Part shown: one piece after another, positions 1 through 8,815 of the stretch
How positions within the stretch are numbered: the stretch's first letter is position 1
Layout of the letters: each line of letters begins with the position of its first letter
Program-made: the position numbers and the translations under genes
Assembly: GCF_002285635.2 (NCBI RefSeq)
Contig: NZ_CP023049.2
Span: 3,348,001 to 3,412,000, forward strand
Direction: 5' to 3'
From: Chryseobacterium piperi
Lineage (GTDB): Bacteria; Bacteroidota; Bacteroidia; Flavobacteriales; Weeksellaceae
DNA length: 64,000 nucleotides
The notes under the pieces: model-generated
The model's input: only the letters and a program-made list of their open reading frames with translations
The model's database searches: none
What the model was told of the DNA's origin: nothing

Positions 1-734
1 CCTTCTTTAATATCCTCGGTAATGATTCCACCACCATAAGGGATTACACAGGTATGACGGATGATATTGTCTTTAAAAATAGCAATATCTGTGGTTCCGC
101 CACCAATATCTACGATAGCTACACCAGCTTCTTTTTCTTCTTTGGTAAGAACAGCTTCAGAAGAAGCTAAAGGCTCTAAAGTAAGCGCTTCCATTTCAAG
201 TCCGGCCTCTCTTACACATCTTGCGATGTTTCTGATACTGCCCATTTGTCCAACGACAACATGAAAATTAGCCTCAAGGCGTTTTCCATGCATTCCTACC
301 GGTTCCTGAATTTCACCTTCGGAATCCACCTTATATTCCTGAGGAAGAACATGAATAATTTCTTCTCCAGGCAGCATAACCAGCTTTTTCACCTGATCTT
401 TCAGTGCTTCGATGTCGTCATCCGTAATAAACTTGTCCGGATGCTCACGCATAATATAATCGGAGTGTTGCAATGAACGAATGTGTTTTCCTGCAATACC
501 AACCGTAACTTTGTGGATAGGAACTCCTGCACTTGATTGTGCTTCGGATACAGCCGCCTTGATTGAATTAATGGTCTGCGAAATATTATTCACAATACCC
601 TTATGAACTCCAAGACTTTTGGCCTTTCCTACACCGAGAACTTCTATTTTCCCGTGTGCATTCCTCCTTCCGACAATCGCGACTATCTTTGTTGTCCCGA
701 TGTCCAGACCTACTGAATACTCTTGATTTTCCAT
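1..734 (-). CDS. ftsA: Cell division protein FtsA (3' end cut by window edge)
   Basis: Actin-like ATPase that tethers FtsZ filaments to the inner face of the cytoplasmic membrane and starts divisome assembly. Seen: about 244 N-terminal residues with no stop before base 1. The protein opens MENQEYSVGLDIGTTKIVAI, the phosphate-1 loop of the actin fold, and has VDIGGGTTDIAIF (about residues 205-218), the phosphate-2 loop. Between them lies the 1C-type insert expected of FtsA rather than MreB or DnaK. The ATG at 734-732 is the only sensible start. It lies 21 nt downstream of ftsQ, so the two are surely cotranscribed; ftsZ would be expected just beyond the left edge. The C-terminal amphipathic helix is not in the window. 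Confidence 0.95.
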   Translation of the reverse strand, partial: MENQEYSVGLDIGTTKIVAIVGRRNAHGKIEVLGVGKAKSLGVHKGIVNNISQTINSIKAAVSEAQSSAGVPIHKVTVGIAGKHIRSLQHSDYIMREHPDKFITDDDIEALKDQVKKLVMLPGEEIIHVLPQEYKVDSEGEIQEPVGMHGKRLEANFHVVVGQMGSIRNIARCVREAGLEMEALTLEPLASSEAVLTKEEKEAGVAIVDIGGGTTDIAIFKDNIIRHTCVIPYGGGIITEDIKE

Positions 735-755
735 TTGTTTATATCGATTTGATTT

Positions 756-1712
756 TTATTCTATTTTAACTTTTGCTTTCGGCTTTACTGCCGGTTTTTT
801 TTCAGATGTCTTTTTGGTTTCCTTTGGTTGGGTTGTCGTTTTTGGTTTGGCACTTTCCTTTGGCTTAGAGCTTTGCTTTTTTGCCTCTGTAGGTTTTAAT
901 TTAGTTTCTGTTTTCTTTGCTAATACCGGCGGTGGAACTTTTGCTAATTCTTTCCGTCCGGCACTTAAAATACTGTCATTTTCCTTAAAGCGAGGGTTTA
1001 AAGTGGTGACAATCTGATTCTGGTATTTTACAGAAATCATATTGTATTTCTGAGGATCCTGATAAACAAGATATTTCTCAACAAATGCCTTAAAACCTTT
1101 TACTTTAAGCTCAATATTATCTAAATCTCCAATTTCCACCTTATAGTTGGCTTCACTGGTGAGTAGATTGTAGTCGTCTTTATCTTTTGAAATTCCGATA
1201 AAATATCTTTTACTGAAATCATCTTTATCGATTTTTTCCACAAGCTCAGCCAGCTTTTTATATTCATCAGGCTTTACATTACCTGTCACCAGCATACAAG
1301 GATGAGAATAGGTTTTTGAAATAGGAAATTCTACTCCTTTTTCATCTACGTAAAAATCTCTACCTTCTTTATTTAATCTGAAAACAGGAACTCTTTGCTT
1401 GATATCCAAATTGAGTTTTCCGTTCAGGTTTAAATATACATTGGCACTATCGACAGCCGGCAGGGAATTAATCTTTTTTTCCAGAGCAGGTATATTAAGG
1501 TCTCCTACCTTCCCTGATGGGTTTTCCTTATTTACAATAGCTCTGATGTCTTTCTCATCGATAAAGTAAACCGGAGTTTTTTCATTCATTTTTACAGAAA
1601 TCTTATTATCCGTAATCTTCTGACCACTGAATTTCTTCAACGAGAAACTCAGCAGGAATCCAAGAATGATTACTGTGATAGCAATTTTTAATATTCTGTA
1701 TTTATTTTTCAT
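756..1712 (-). CDS. ftsQ: Cell division protein FtsQ with Lys/Pro-rich C-terminal tail
   Basis: Bitopic divisome protein linking early cytoplasmic and late periplasmic division proteins. Seen: 318 aa with a short cytoplasmic N-terminus, one membrane segment (about residues 8-26), a region fitting a POTRA domain (about 35-105, ending in the typical QRVPVFRL strand), a beta domain to about 245, and then a tail of about 60 residues made almost only of Lys, Pro, Thr, Ala and Glu (about 258-318). The tail should be periplasmic. Family members usually have about 250-290 residues, so the tail is an addition. The gene lies between murC and ftsA on the same strand. Identity is from position in the cluster plus topology, because FtsQ sequences diverge strongly. 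Confidence 0.9.
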   Translation of the reverse strand: MKNKYRILKIAITVIILGFLLSFSLKKFSGQKITDNKISVKMNEKTPVYFIDEKDIRAIVNKENPSGKVGDLNIPALEKKINSLPAVDSANVYLNLNGKLNLDIKQRVPVFRLNKEGRDFYVDEKGVEFPISKTYSHPCMLVTGNVKPDEYKKLAELVEKIDKDDFSKRYFIGISKDKDDYNLLTSEANYKVEIGDLDNIELKVKGFKAFVEKYLVYQDPQKYNMISVKYQNQIVTTLNPRFKENDSILSAGRKELAKVPPPVLAKKTETKLKPTEAKKQSSKPKESAKPKTTTQPKETKKTSEKKPAVKPKAKVKIE

Positions 1713-1796
1713 ATTTTTTTGTCATGCATTGAGTACAATGTATTGATGATTTTGTAAGGCATACATTCATTAATACTTTAATACATTACTATTTTT
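1713..1796 (-). repeat. Palindromic AT-rich spacer between murC and ftsQ
   Basis: Contains TGTATTGATG (about 1739-1748) facing TTAATACATT-like words (about 1768-1788). These are the same words found in the murG/murC, murD/ftsW and mraY/murD spacers. The inverted pairs could fold in the mRNA. No run of U follows a GC stem, so this is not a standard terminator. Confidence 0.5.
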
Positions 1797-3158
1797 TTAC
1801 AATTTAATACTTAACCATTCACAAATCGGATCGTATAGGGTATCTATATTTCCGGCACCAACGGTAAGCAGTATATCAAAATCTTTTTCTTTTATTTTTT
1901 CAAATGCCTCAGTTAATGTTGATGCTTCTTTTTTATTTAAGGTTACTTTTTCTAATAACCATTTTGATGTGATTCCCTCAAAATTTTCCTGTAGCTCTCT
2001 TGCAGGGTAAATATCCAATAAGATCAATTCATCAGCATTGCTTAAGCTTTCAGCAAAACCATCAGCAAAATCTCTAGTTCTGCTAAATAAATGGGGTTGA
2101 AATGCCACCAATAATTTTTTATCCGGGTAGAAAGTTTTGATGGAGCCTACAACCGCATTGATTTCAGTAGGGTGGTGGGCATAATCATCAATATATATTT
2201 TCCCGTTTTTATAAATATGCTTTGTATATCTTCTTTTAATTCCTTTGAAATTGGCAATCGCTTTTTTCAATGTTTCAAAATCCACTCCTAAATTGTGGAG
2301 AATAGCCAAAGCGACAGTTGCATTTTCTACATTGTGGATTCCCGGAATTTCCCAAACAAAATCTTTTACTGTTTCTGTAGGAGTATGGAAGTCAAAATAG
2401 ATTTTGTCATAATCCATACGAAGGTTGTCGGAGTAGTAATCAGCCTTTTCATTAACAGCATAGGTTTTGTGTGCTCTTCCGATATCTATTCCTTTTCTGA
2501 CAAATAGTTTTTTGTCTTCAGGAACTAAAGCCGCAAACTGACGGAATCCTTCTTCAATATGACCTTTATCTCCATAAATATCCAAATGGTCCGCATCGGT
2601 AGAGGTTACCACTGCCCAATCCGGAGAAAGGTTCAGAAAGCTTCTGTCGTATTCATCGGCTTCTACTACAGAATATTGGGAGCCATTATATAAAAAGTTA
2701 GATTTGAAGTTTTCAGAGATACCTCCTAAAAAGCATGAAAAAGGTAAATCTGCTTCTTTGCATAAATGGGATACCAGTGTAGAAGTAGTGGTTTTTCCAT
2801 GAGTTCCGGCAACAGCAATACACTCTGTGTCTTCTGTAATAAGCCCTAAAACTTTTGCCCGTTTCAAAACTTCAAACTGGGCTTGATTAAAATAGTCTAA
2901 TATCCCTAAAGTTTTAATAGCAGGGGTATAGATAACCAATGTATTCTCTTTTTGGAGAGAAGTTACTTTTTCGTCAACCCAATCATTAAAAACAATATCA
3001 ATTCCTTCACTCATCAACTGTTGGGTAAGTTTGGTGTTGGTTTTATCATAACCCAAAACTTTTTTACCTGATGCATTAAAATAACGCGCCAGAGCACTCA
3101 TGCCGATGCCTCCGATTCCAACGAAGTAAAAATTTTGATATGTTTTTAAAATGTTCAT
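1797..3158 (-). CDS. murC: UDP-N-acetylmuramate--L-alanine ligase MurC
   Basis: Cytoplasmic ATP-dependent ligase that adds L-Ala to UDP-MurNAc, the first amino-acid step in peptidoglycan stem synthesis. Seen: 453 aa. The Rossmann-type loop GIGGIGM is at 14-20, the Mur-ligase P-loop GTHGKTTT at 118-125, EADEYDRSF follows at about 168-176, and the C-terminal domain signature DDYAHHPTE at about 330. The GTHGKTTT form of the P-loop and the early GGIGM are typical of MurC and separate it from MurD and MurE nearby. Normal length for the family. Flanked by murG upstream and ftsQ downstream, each across one of the cluster's repeat spacers. Confidence 0.97.
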   Translation of the reverse strand: MNILKTYQNFYFVGIGGIGMSALARYFNASGKKVLGYDKTNTKLTQQLMSEGIDIVFNDWVDEKVTSLQKENTLVIYTPAIKTLGILDYFNQAQFEVLKRAKVLGLITEDTECIAVAGTHGKTTTSTLVSHLCKEADLPFSCFLGGISENFKSNFLYNGSQYSVVEADEYDRSFLNLSPDWAVVTSTDADHLDIYGDKGHIEEGFRQFAALVPEDKKLFVRKGIDIGRAHKTYAVNEKADYYSDNLRMDYDKIYFDFHTPTETVKDFVWEIPGIHNVENATVALAILHNLGVDFETLKKAIANFKGIKRRYTKHIYKNGKIYIDDYAHHPTEINAVVGSIKTFYPDKKLLVAFQPHLFSRTRDFADGFAESLSNADELILLDIYPARELQENFEGITSKWLLEKVTLNKKEASTLTEAFEKIKEKDFDILLTVGAGNIDTLYDPICEWLSIKL

Positions 3159-3226
3159 TTCTTTTGTATTGATGTATTCATGTAAAATGTATTGATGACT
3201 CGTTAATACATGTTACAATGCTACTT
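3159..3226 (-). repeat. Palindromic AT-rich spacer between murG and murC
   Basis: Plus-strand words TGTATTGATGTATTCATG (3165-3182) and a second TGTATTGATG (3188-3197) face TTAATACATGTTACAATG (3203-3220). Closely related to the spacers at 1713-1796, 5609-5682 and 7009-7096. Confidence 0.5.
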
Positions 3227-4324
3227 TTACATTAACTTAAATATCTCGTCCACAATCTCTTTTGCAGCATTTGGTTTTGCAAAATATTCCAGATTTTTGG
3301 ACATTTCTTTTCTTATATTTTCACTGTCACATATTTCCAGCAGGGTTGTCCAGAACTTTTCTTCCATTTCTGAATCTTTTACCATTCTTGCTGCATCTTT
3401 TTCTACCAGATTCATTGCATTTTTGGTTTGATGATCCTCTGCCGCAAAAGGAAAAGGAACCAATAAAACAGGTTTTTGTGCAACAGCCAATTCTGATATG
3501 GCAATGGCACCAGCCCGTGATACAATGACATCTGCTGCCGAATAAACCGTCTCCATTTCTTTTATAAATTCAAGAATCTGAATATTTGGGCTTTTATGAT
3601 TCTTTGTTTCCTCAATAATATCTTTATAATCCAGTTTTCCGGTTTGCCAGATAAGCTGATAGTCTTTATTAATGATCTCTGCCAGATGAGCCCGCCATGC
3701 ATTGTTTAATGTTCTGGAACCTAAAGACCCCCCTACAGAAAGTATGGTGAGTTTATCTTTATCCAATCCCATCTTTTCTTTCGCCTGACGTGTTTCTTGC
3801 ATTCCAGAAATAATGTTTTCACGAATGGGATTTCCCAGAAATTTTATTTTCTCATTAGGAAAGCCTTCCACCTGAGGATAAGCAGTAAAAACAGCCTTTG
3901 CCTTTTTACTTAGAATTTTATTTGTCACTCCTGCATGGGCATTCTGTTCCTGAATAAAAATGGGAATTCCCATCTTGCTTGCTTCATAAAGTGCCGGACC
4001 ACTTGCAAAACCTCCTGTTCCTATAGCAAAATCCGGAGCAAAGCTTTTAATGATCTTTTTAGATCTGGATAAGCTTTTTAATATTTTAAAAGGAAGGCCT
4101 AAATTGGATAATAAGTTGCCTCTGTCAATTCCGGCTATATCAATTCCTTCAATTTTATAACCTGCCTGAGGAACTTTTTCCATTTCCATCTTTCCGTTGG
4201 CGCCAATGAATAAAAACTCTGTATCAGAAAATCTTTTTTTGATTTCATCTGCAATAGCGATAGCCGGGAAGATATGCCCTCCTGTTCCACCACCTGATAA
4301 TAATACTTTTAGTTTTTTACTCAT
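3227..4324 (-). CDS. murG: UDP-GlcNAc:lipid I N-acetylglucosamine transferase MurG
   Basis: Peripheral membrane glycosyltransferase (GT28) that converts lipid I to lipid II on the cytoplasmic face of the inner membrane. Seen: 365 aa. The N-terminal glycine loop GGGTGGHIFP is at 11-20, the second G loop GGSLGSRTLN at about 198-207, and the UDP-GlcNAc site SRAGAIAISEL at about 269-279. Full family length. The start ATG (4324-4322) is followed directly by the expected strand MSKKLKVLLSGGG. It lies 45 nt after ftsW, a spacer that lacks the TGTATTGATG-type words found in other gaps of this cluster. Confidence 0.97.
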   Translation of the reverse strand: MSKKLKVLLSGGGTGGHIFPAIAIADEIKKRFSDTEFLFIGANGKMEMEKVPQAGYKIEGIDIAGIDRGNLLSNLGLPFKILKSLSRSKKIIKSFAPDFAIGTGGFASGPALYEASKMGIPIFIQEQNAHAGVTNKILSKKAKAVFTAYPQVEGFPNEKIKFLGNPIRENIISGMQETRQAKEKMGLDKDKLTILSVGGSLGSRTLNNAWRAHLAEIINKDYQLIWQTGKLDYKDIIEETKNHKSPNIQILEFIKEMETVYSAADVIVSRAGAIAISELAVAQKPVLLVPFPFAAEDHQTKNAMNLVEKDAARMVKDSEMEEKFWTTLLEICDSENIRKEMSKNLEYFAKPNAAKEIVDEIFKLM

Positions 4325-4369
4325 TTTTATAAATTTTGAGATTGCTTTGTCAATTTTGTTGTCAGTGAC

Positions 4370-5608
4370 TTAAGCGATATCATTTATTTCTGCTACAGTT
4401 TGTTTTTTGCCCATTCCTTCTTCATCATATATCTGAATCCGTGAGCTGATATTTAAAATAATTCCTAATTGTAAATAAGTAACCAACATGGATGTTCCTC
4501 CATAACTTATTAAGGGTAACGGTTGTCCCGTCACCGGAATAAGATTGATGGCAACAGCAATATTTACAGAAAGCTGTATGAAAATCATCACGCCGAGACT
4601 GAGAACGAGCAAAGACCCGAAAAAAGCGGGCATTTTACTGGCTATCATTACAATCCGGATTACCATGATTAAATACAAACAAATGAGGAATGCCGCTCCT
4701 ATAAAGCCGTATTCTTCTACGATTACAGCAAAAATAAAGTCGGAAGCTGACTGTGGAAGCATTTGCTTTAAAGCACTTTTTCCTGGTCCCATTCCTGTAA
4801 TTCCACCATGTACAATAGCAGCCTTGGCCTGCATTACCTGATAATTTTTTGCCTTGACACTTTCATCATCAACATCTGCTGATTTTGCTTTACTTGAGGT
4901 AAATGTTTCTACACGACTCATCCAGGTGTGAACCCTGTTTCCGCCAATTAAATTGGTATTTAATGCGATCAATAAAAATAATATGATCGATATAAATGAT
5001 GCAGAAATAAAACCTGCAATATATTTCCAATGAAGCTGTCCTATGACCAATACAATCACAGAGACCATTAAGATCATTAATGCAGTGGAGCCGTTATCCT
5101 TAGCCACCAATACAAACACAAGTAAAATAGGACCGAAGATGTACATGATGTTTTCTATCGGAAGTCTTTCTCTTGTTATCTTTTTGGTTAAATATCTACA
5201 CAAATAAATGATCAGCATTAAGAAAGCAAATGATGAGGGCTGAAAAGAGATGGGTGTCCCCGGAATTTTCAACCATCTGGAAGCACTGGCTCCATCAATG
5301 GTTTGTCCTGTAAACATAGTGACTACCAATAAGATAATCATTAAACCAAGCAAAATACTGCTTAGTTTTCCAATATATTCATATTTTACAGTTCCTACGA
5401 GTCTCATGATTCCCAAACCTAAGACTACAAAGAACATATGCTTGATAACGTGACCTGTTGTGGTCCCGTTATTTACAATATATTCCAGATTCGAACTTGC
5501 AGAATATACAGGGAAAATAGAGAAGATGGAGATCACAAGAATGACCATCCAAAGTACTTTATCGCCCTTTAGAAATTCAAATCTGCTTTCTGTGTCCTGT
5601 TCGTTCAT
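4370..5608 (-). CDS. ftsW: Peptidoglycan polymerase FtsW (SEDS family)
   Basis: Multi-pass inner-membrane glycosyltransferase that polymerises septal glycan from lipid II together with the transpeptidase FtsI. Seen: about ten hydrophobic segments, the SEDS loop with GGITGMGPGKS (central part), and the C-terminal signature TGQPLPLISYGGTSM. An in-frame ATG exists at 5623, but it lies inside the repeat spacer. The ATG at 5608 (MNEQDTES) gives 412 aa, so I chose 5608. Placement between murD and murG is the standard dcw order and argues for FtsW over RodA. Confidence 0.93.
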   Translation of the reverse strand: MNEQDTESRFEFLKGDKVLWMVILVISIFSIFPVYSASSNLEYIVNNGTTTGHVIKHMFFVVLGLGIMRLVGTVKYEYIGKLSSILLGLMIILLVVTMFTGQTIDGASASRWLKIPGTPISFQPSSFAFLMLIIYLCRYLTKKITRERLPIENIMYIFGPILLVFVLVAKDNGSTALMILMVSVIVLVIGQLHWKYIAGFISASFISIILFLLIALNTNLIGGNRVHTWMSRVETFTSSKAKSADVDDESVKAKNYQVMQAKAAIVHGGITGMGPGKSALKQMLPQSASDFIFAVIVEEYGFIGAAFLICLYLIMVIRIVMIASKMPAFFGSLLVLSLGVMIFIQLSVNIAVAINLIPVTGQPLPLISYGGTSMLVTYLQLGIILNISSRIQIYDEEGMGKKQTVAEINDIA

Positions 5609-5682
5609 ATTTATTGTATTCATGTATTGATGTAAAATGTATTCATGTATTTAAACCGTTAATACATTAATACTTTGTACAT
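5609..5682 (-). repeat. Palindromic AT-rich spacer between murD and ftsW
   Basis: Plus-strand words TGTATTCATGTATTGATG (5615-5632) and TGTATTCATGTAT (5638-5650) face GTTAATACATTAATAC (5658-5673). Same word family as the spacers at 1713, 3159 and 7009. Confidence 0.5.
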
Positions 5683-7008
5683 TTATTTTAATACCTGTTC
5701 TTTAAATTGATGTCCTCTGTCCTCATAGCTTTTGAAAAGATCAAAGCTTGCACAGCAGGGAGATAATAAAACTGTATCTCCGTTTTGGGCAATAGATTTT
5801 GATATTTTTACTGCTTCTTCCATGCTGGACGTGTCATATATATATTCTTTTTTATCTTTAAAGAAGTCTATAATTTTCTGATTGTCAATTCCTAAGCAGA
5901 CAATTGCTTTTACTTTTCTTTTAACCAGATCCTCAATTTCTGAGTAATCGTTTCCTTTATCCTGTCCTCCAACAATCCAAACGGTTGGGGCTTTCATACT
6001 TTCTAAAGCGTAGTAGGTTGCATTAACATTGGTCGCCTTGCTATCATTGATGTATTTGACTCCATCAATTTCAGAAACAAACTCAAGCCTGTGCTCTACT
6101 GCCTGAAAGGTCATCAATGAATTTCTAATGCTCTCATTATTGACATCCAGTATTTTACCCGCTATAGAAGCCGCCAGACTGTTAGCAACATTGTGGTTTC
6201 CCAGTAAAGAAAGCTCATCAATTTTCATGGTGAAATTATCTTTAAGTTTTACCACAACCGAATCACGGTCTATAAAACCTCCTTCTGACAATTTTTCTTT
6301 TGTAGAAAAAGGGATCATCTTTGCTTTTATTTCTAATTTTTCAAGAATACTTTTACTCATTTCGTCATCTTTGTTATAGATGAAAAAATTGTCATTTTCC
6401 TGATTTTCAGCTATTCTGAATTTGGCTAATGCATATTCTTCATAATTGTAATTGTACTGATCCAGGTGATCCTGTGACAAATTCAATAATAAAGAAATAT
6501 AGGGCCTGAAATTTTGGATATCATCCAACTGGAAGGAACTTACTTCCAGAACATAATATTCATGATTTTCATCAGCAACCTGCTTTGCAAAACTATACCC
6601 GATGTTTCCTCCCAAGCCTACATTCAATCCGTCATTTTTAAGGATATAGTAGATCAATGAGGTGGTAGTAGTTTTTCCATTACTTCCCGTAATCGCTATA
6701 ATTTTCGCATTGGTAAACTCCGAAGCAAATTCTATTTCAGAAGAAAGCCTGATACCTTTCTGGTGAATTTTATAGATGATCTCTGCTTTTTTCGGGATCC
6801 CCGGGCTCTTTACAATCCAATCGGCATTTAATATTCTTTCTTCGTCATGATTTCCTTCTTCAAAATCAATATTATTCTCCGTGAGAAACTGCTTATAGTT
6901 ATCTTTAATAGTGCCTTTGTCTGAAAGAAACACTTCCAAACCCTTCTTTTTAGCTAAATAGGCAGCACCACAGCCACTTTCTCCACCTCCTAAAACAACT
7001 ATTTTCAT
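5683..7008 (-). CDS. murD: UDP-MurNAc-L-alanine--D-glutamate ligase MurD
   Basis: Cytoplasmic ligase adding D-Glu to UDP-MurNAc-L-Ala. Seen: 441 aa. The N-terminal nucleotide-binding-like loop GGGESG is at 7-12, the P-loop GSNGKTTT at 108-115, the LNLSQDHLDQY motif at about 188-198, NDSKATN in the ATP/C-terminal hinge, and the C-terminal SPCCASFDLF signature. NDSKATN and SPxxASFD are specific to MurD among the Mur ligases. Length is normal. Upstream is mraY, downstream ftsW. Confidence 0.97.
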   Translation of the reverse strand: MKIVVLGGGESGCGAAYLAKKKGLEVFLSDKGTIKDNYKQFLTENNIDFEEGNHDEERILNADWIVKSPGIPKKAEIIYKIHQKGIRLSSEIEFASEFTNAKIIAITGSNGKTTTTSLIYYILKNDGLNVGLGGNIGYSFAKQVADENHEYYVLEVSSFQLDDIQNFRPYISLLLNLSQDHLDQYNYNYEEYALAKFRIAENQENDNFFIYNKDDEMSKSILEKLEIKAKMIPFSTKEKLSEGGFIDRDSVVVKLKDNFTMKIDELSLLGNHNVANSLAASIAGKILDVNNESIRNSLMTFQAVEHRLEFVSEIDGVKYINDSKATNVNATYYALESMKAPTVWIVGGQDKGNDYSEIEDLVKRKVKAIVCLGIDNQKIIDFFKDKKEYIYDTSSMEEAVKISKSIAQNGDTVLLSPCCASFDLFKSYEDRGHQFKEQVLK

Positions 7009-7096
7009 ATTCTTTCTGTATTTCTGTATTGGTGTACATTGTATTCATGTATTTATAAATCATTCATACGTCAATACATTTTACTTTTTACAAAGT
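7009..7096 (-). repeat. Palindromic AT-rich spacer between mraY and murD
   Basis: Plus-strand words CTGTATTTCTGTATTGGTG (7017-7035) and TGTATTCATGTATTT (about 7040-7054) face CATTCATACGTCAATACATT (7061-7080). Related to the other spacers of the cluster, with more substitutions. Confidence 0.45.
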
Positions 7097-8338
7097 TTAT
7101 CTCATTTTCAATGTGATCAGACATACAATCGCCAGCATTACACCTATGATAATCATTCTGTTAACAATTTTACTTTCATGAAAACCGTCTTTCTGATAAT
7201 GATGGTGTAATGGAGACATTTTAAATAATCTATTATTTTGGGCATATTCCAACCCATATTTTTTCTTTCTGTATTTGAAAACAATGACCTGTAGCATTAC
7301 AGATACATTTTCTATTAAAAAGATTCCACATAAAACAGGAATCATCAATTCTTTTCTTAAGATAATAGCCAAAACAGCGATTACCCCTCCCAACATCAAA
7401 CTTCCGGTATCTCCCATAAAAACCTGTGCAGGATAAGTATTGTACCAAAAGAATCCAATGACTGCCCCAACCATAGCGACTACGAAAATGGTAGTTTCTC
7501 CCATATTGGGCAGGAACATGATATTAAGGTAATCCGCAAAAATGATATTCCCTGAGATATAAGCAAAGAAGGCGAGGGTAAGCAGTATCACCGTGCTGGT
7601 GCCTGCTGCAAGACCGTCAATCCCATCAGTGATATTGGCTCCATTGGAAACTGCGGTTACAATGAAAATAACAATAGGAATGAAAACAATCCATGCCCAT
7701 TCGTGAGCGTCTTTATCATTCATCCAAAACAATATTCCACTGTAATCAAATTCATTATTTTTTGCAAAAGGAACGGTAGAAACAGTGATTTTTTCTGTAG
7801 GCATAAAATTCTGCTCCACGTTGTTTCTGTTTACTACTTTAGCGTCCGCATACTTTCTCTTTACTGTAATGTCAGGGTGAAAATACATTGTAACTCCGAC
7901 AATTAACCCTAATCCAACTTGTCCTACAATTTTGAATTTACCGCTTAAACCATCTTTGTTTTTCTTTACCTTCTTTAAATAATCATCCAAAAAGCCGATG
8001 GCACCCATCCATAAAACAGAAATGATCAACAGTACAATGTAGATATTGGTGATCCTTGTAAAAAGTAACACAGGAATCATTGTAGCAATGATGATGATAA
8101 GTCCTCCCATTGTAGGGGTTCCTTCTTTTTGTTTTTGACCATCTAAACCAAGATCTCGAACCAACTCTCCCATTTGCTTTGCTCTCAGGTAATTGATGAT
8201 CCTTTTCCCATAAATAAGAGCGATCGTTAAAGACAACAGGACTGCCATTCCGGCACGGAAAGAAATGTATTTTAACATTCCAAGTCCCGGGATATGGATT
8301 CCATGGTTGGTAAGGTATTCGTATAAATAGTACAACAT
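7097..8338 (-). CDS. mraY: Phospho-N-acetylmuramoyl-pentapeptide transferase MraY
   Basis: Polytopic inner-membrane enzyme that moves phospho-MurNAc-pentapeptide to undecaprenyl phosphate, giving lipid I. Seen: 413 aa with about ten membrane segments. It has the motif [10 protein letters not shown] (about residues 71-80), the DDYLKK loop (about 116-121), the aspartate-rich [24 protein letters not shown], and the HHH of SPLHHHYQK near the C-terminus. An extra hydrophilic stretch of about 50 residues between helices (about 155-210) makes it longer than the roughly 360-residue E. coli enzyme; as far as I know this insert is usual in Bacteroidetes. Upstream is the intruding four-helix-bundle gene. 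Confidence 0.97.
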   Translation of the reverse strand: MLYYLYEYLTNHGIHIPGLGMLKYISFRAGMAVLLSLTIALIYGKRIINYLRAKQMGELVRDLGLDGQKQKEGTPTMGGLIIIIATMIPVLLFTRITNIYIVLLIISVLWMGAIGFLDDYLKKVKKNKDGLSGKFKIVGQVGLGLIVGVTMYFHPDITVKRKYADAKVVNRNNVEQNFMPTEKITVSTVPFAKNNEFDYSGILFWMNDKDAHEWAWIVFIPIVIFIVTAVSNGANITDGIDGLAAGTSTVILLTLAFFAYISGNIIFADYLNIMFLPNMGETTIFVVAMVGAVIGFFWYNTYPAQVFMGDTGSLMLGGVIAVLAIILRKELMIPVLCGIFLIENVSVMLQVIVFKYRKKKYGLEYAQNNRLFKMSPLHHHYQKDGFHESKIVNRMIIIGVMLAIVCLITLKMR

Positions 8339-8350
8339 GTTCCTTTTTTA

Positions 8351-8792
8351 ATTTAAAGATTTAATTTATTTAAGAATTTAAAGATTTATGGTCTTTCAAT
8401 ATTCTCCGTTAAATATTTAATAAAATTTGAAATATTAGAAGAGATTTCTCTTGATAGATTAACTACTTCCTCAGCGATATTTTCATCACCTAATTTTAAT
8501 CTTTTACTTACAATCATCATACTTCTAACTTCAGCACAACTGCCTTTTGCAATTTTTAAATATTTAATAAATTGTCTGTTATTATTATATTCTGAGCCTT
8601 CTGCAATATTATTTGATATTGAAAATCCGGCTCTTTTTATTTGGTTATTAAATTCAAATTCTCTTTCTAAATCCTGACTTCGAAGAAATGTGTAAATCTT
8701 TTCAATTAAATCCAAGCTTTTAATATACACTGGAAAATCTTCGAAAATCTTCGAAATTTTTTGTCATTTTTTGAATTTTTAAATCTTTAAAT
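8351..8792. repeat. 13-bp inverted repeats bracketing the four-helix-bundle gene
   Basis: ATTTAAAGATTTA occurs twice in direct orientation on the left (8351-8363 and 8376-8388, the second including the stop codon). Its exact reverse complement TAAATCTTTAAAT lies on the right at 8780-8792, just upstream of the gene. The span marks the outer limits. The surrounding bases are also AT-only, so part of the match could be base-composition chance. Confidence 0.5.
8386..8730 (-). CDS. Four-helix bundle protein (S23/IVP-like), 5' end frame-broken
   Basis: Member of the small four-helix-bundle family related to the 23S rRNA intervening-sequence protein and the Avd proteins of diversity-generating retroelements; cellular role unknown. 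Seen: the family core SISNNIAEGSEYNN (about residues 37-50 of this frame) and the GSCAEVRSM helix. The open frame starts only at a GTG (8730), which cuts off the usual N-terminal F-E-D-F-P-V segment. That segment is present upstream, but a perfect 10-bp tandem duplication (AAAATCTTCG, 8734-8743 and 8744-8753) shifts it out of frame. Removing one unit joins ATG 8767 to the body and gives 123 aa, a normal length. So it is either a recent pseudogene or a shortened protein. It interrupts the wall cluster between murE and mraY. Confidence 0.7.
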   Translation of the reverse strand: MYIKSLDLIEKIYTFLRSQDLEREFEFNNQIKRAGFSISNNIAEGSEYNNNRQFIKYLKIAKGSCAEVRSMMIVSKRLKLGDENIAEEVVNLSREISSNISNFIKYLTENIERP

Positions 8793-8815
8793 GATTTAAT
8801 TTTTAAATTAATTTT

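Noticed and set aside
814..1017. 67-aa plus-strand ORF opposite the ftsQ tail
   Set aside because: It is the antisense of the Lys/Pro-rich tail and its hydrophobic look is a by-product of that codon use.
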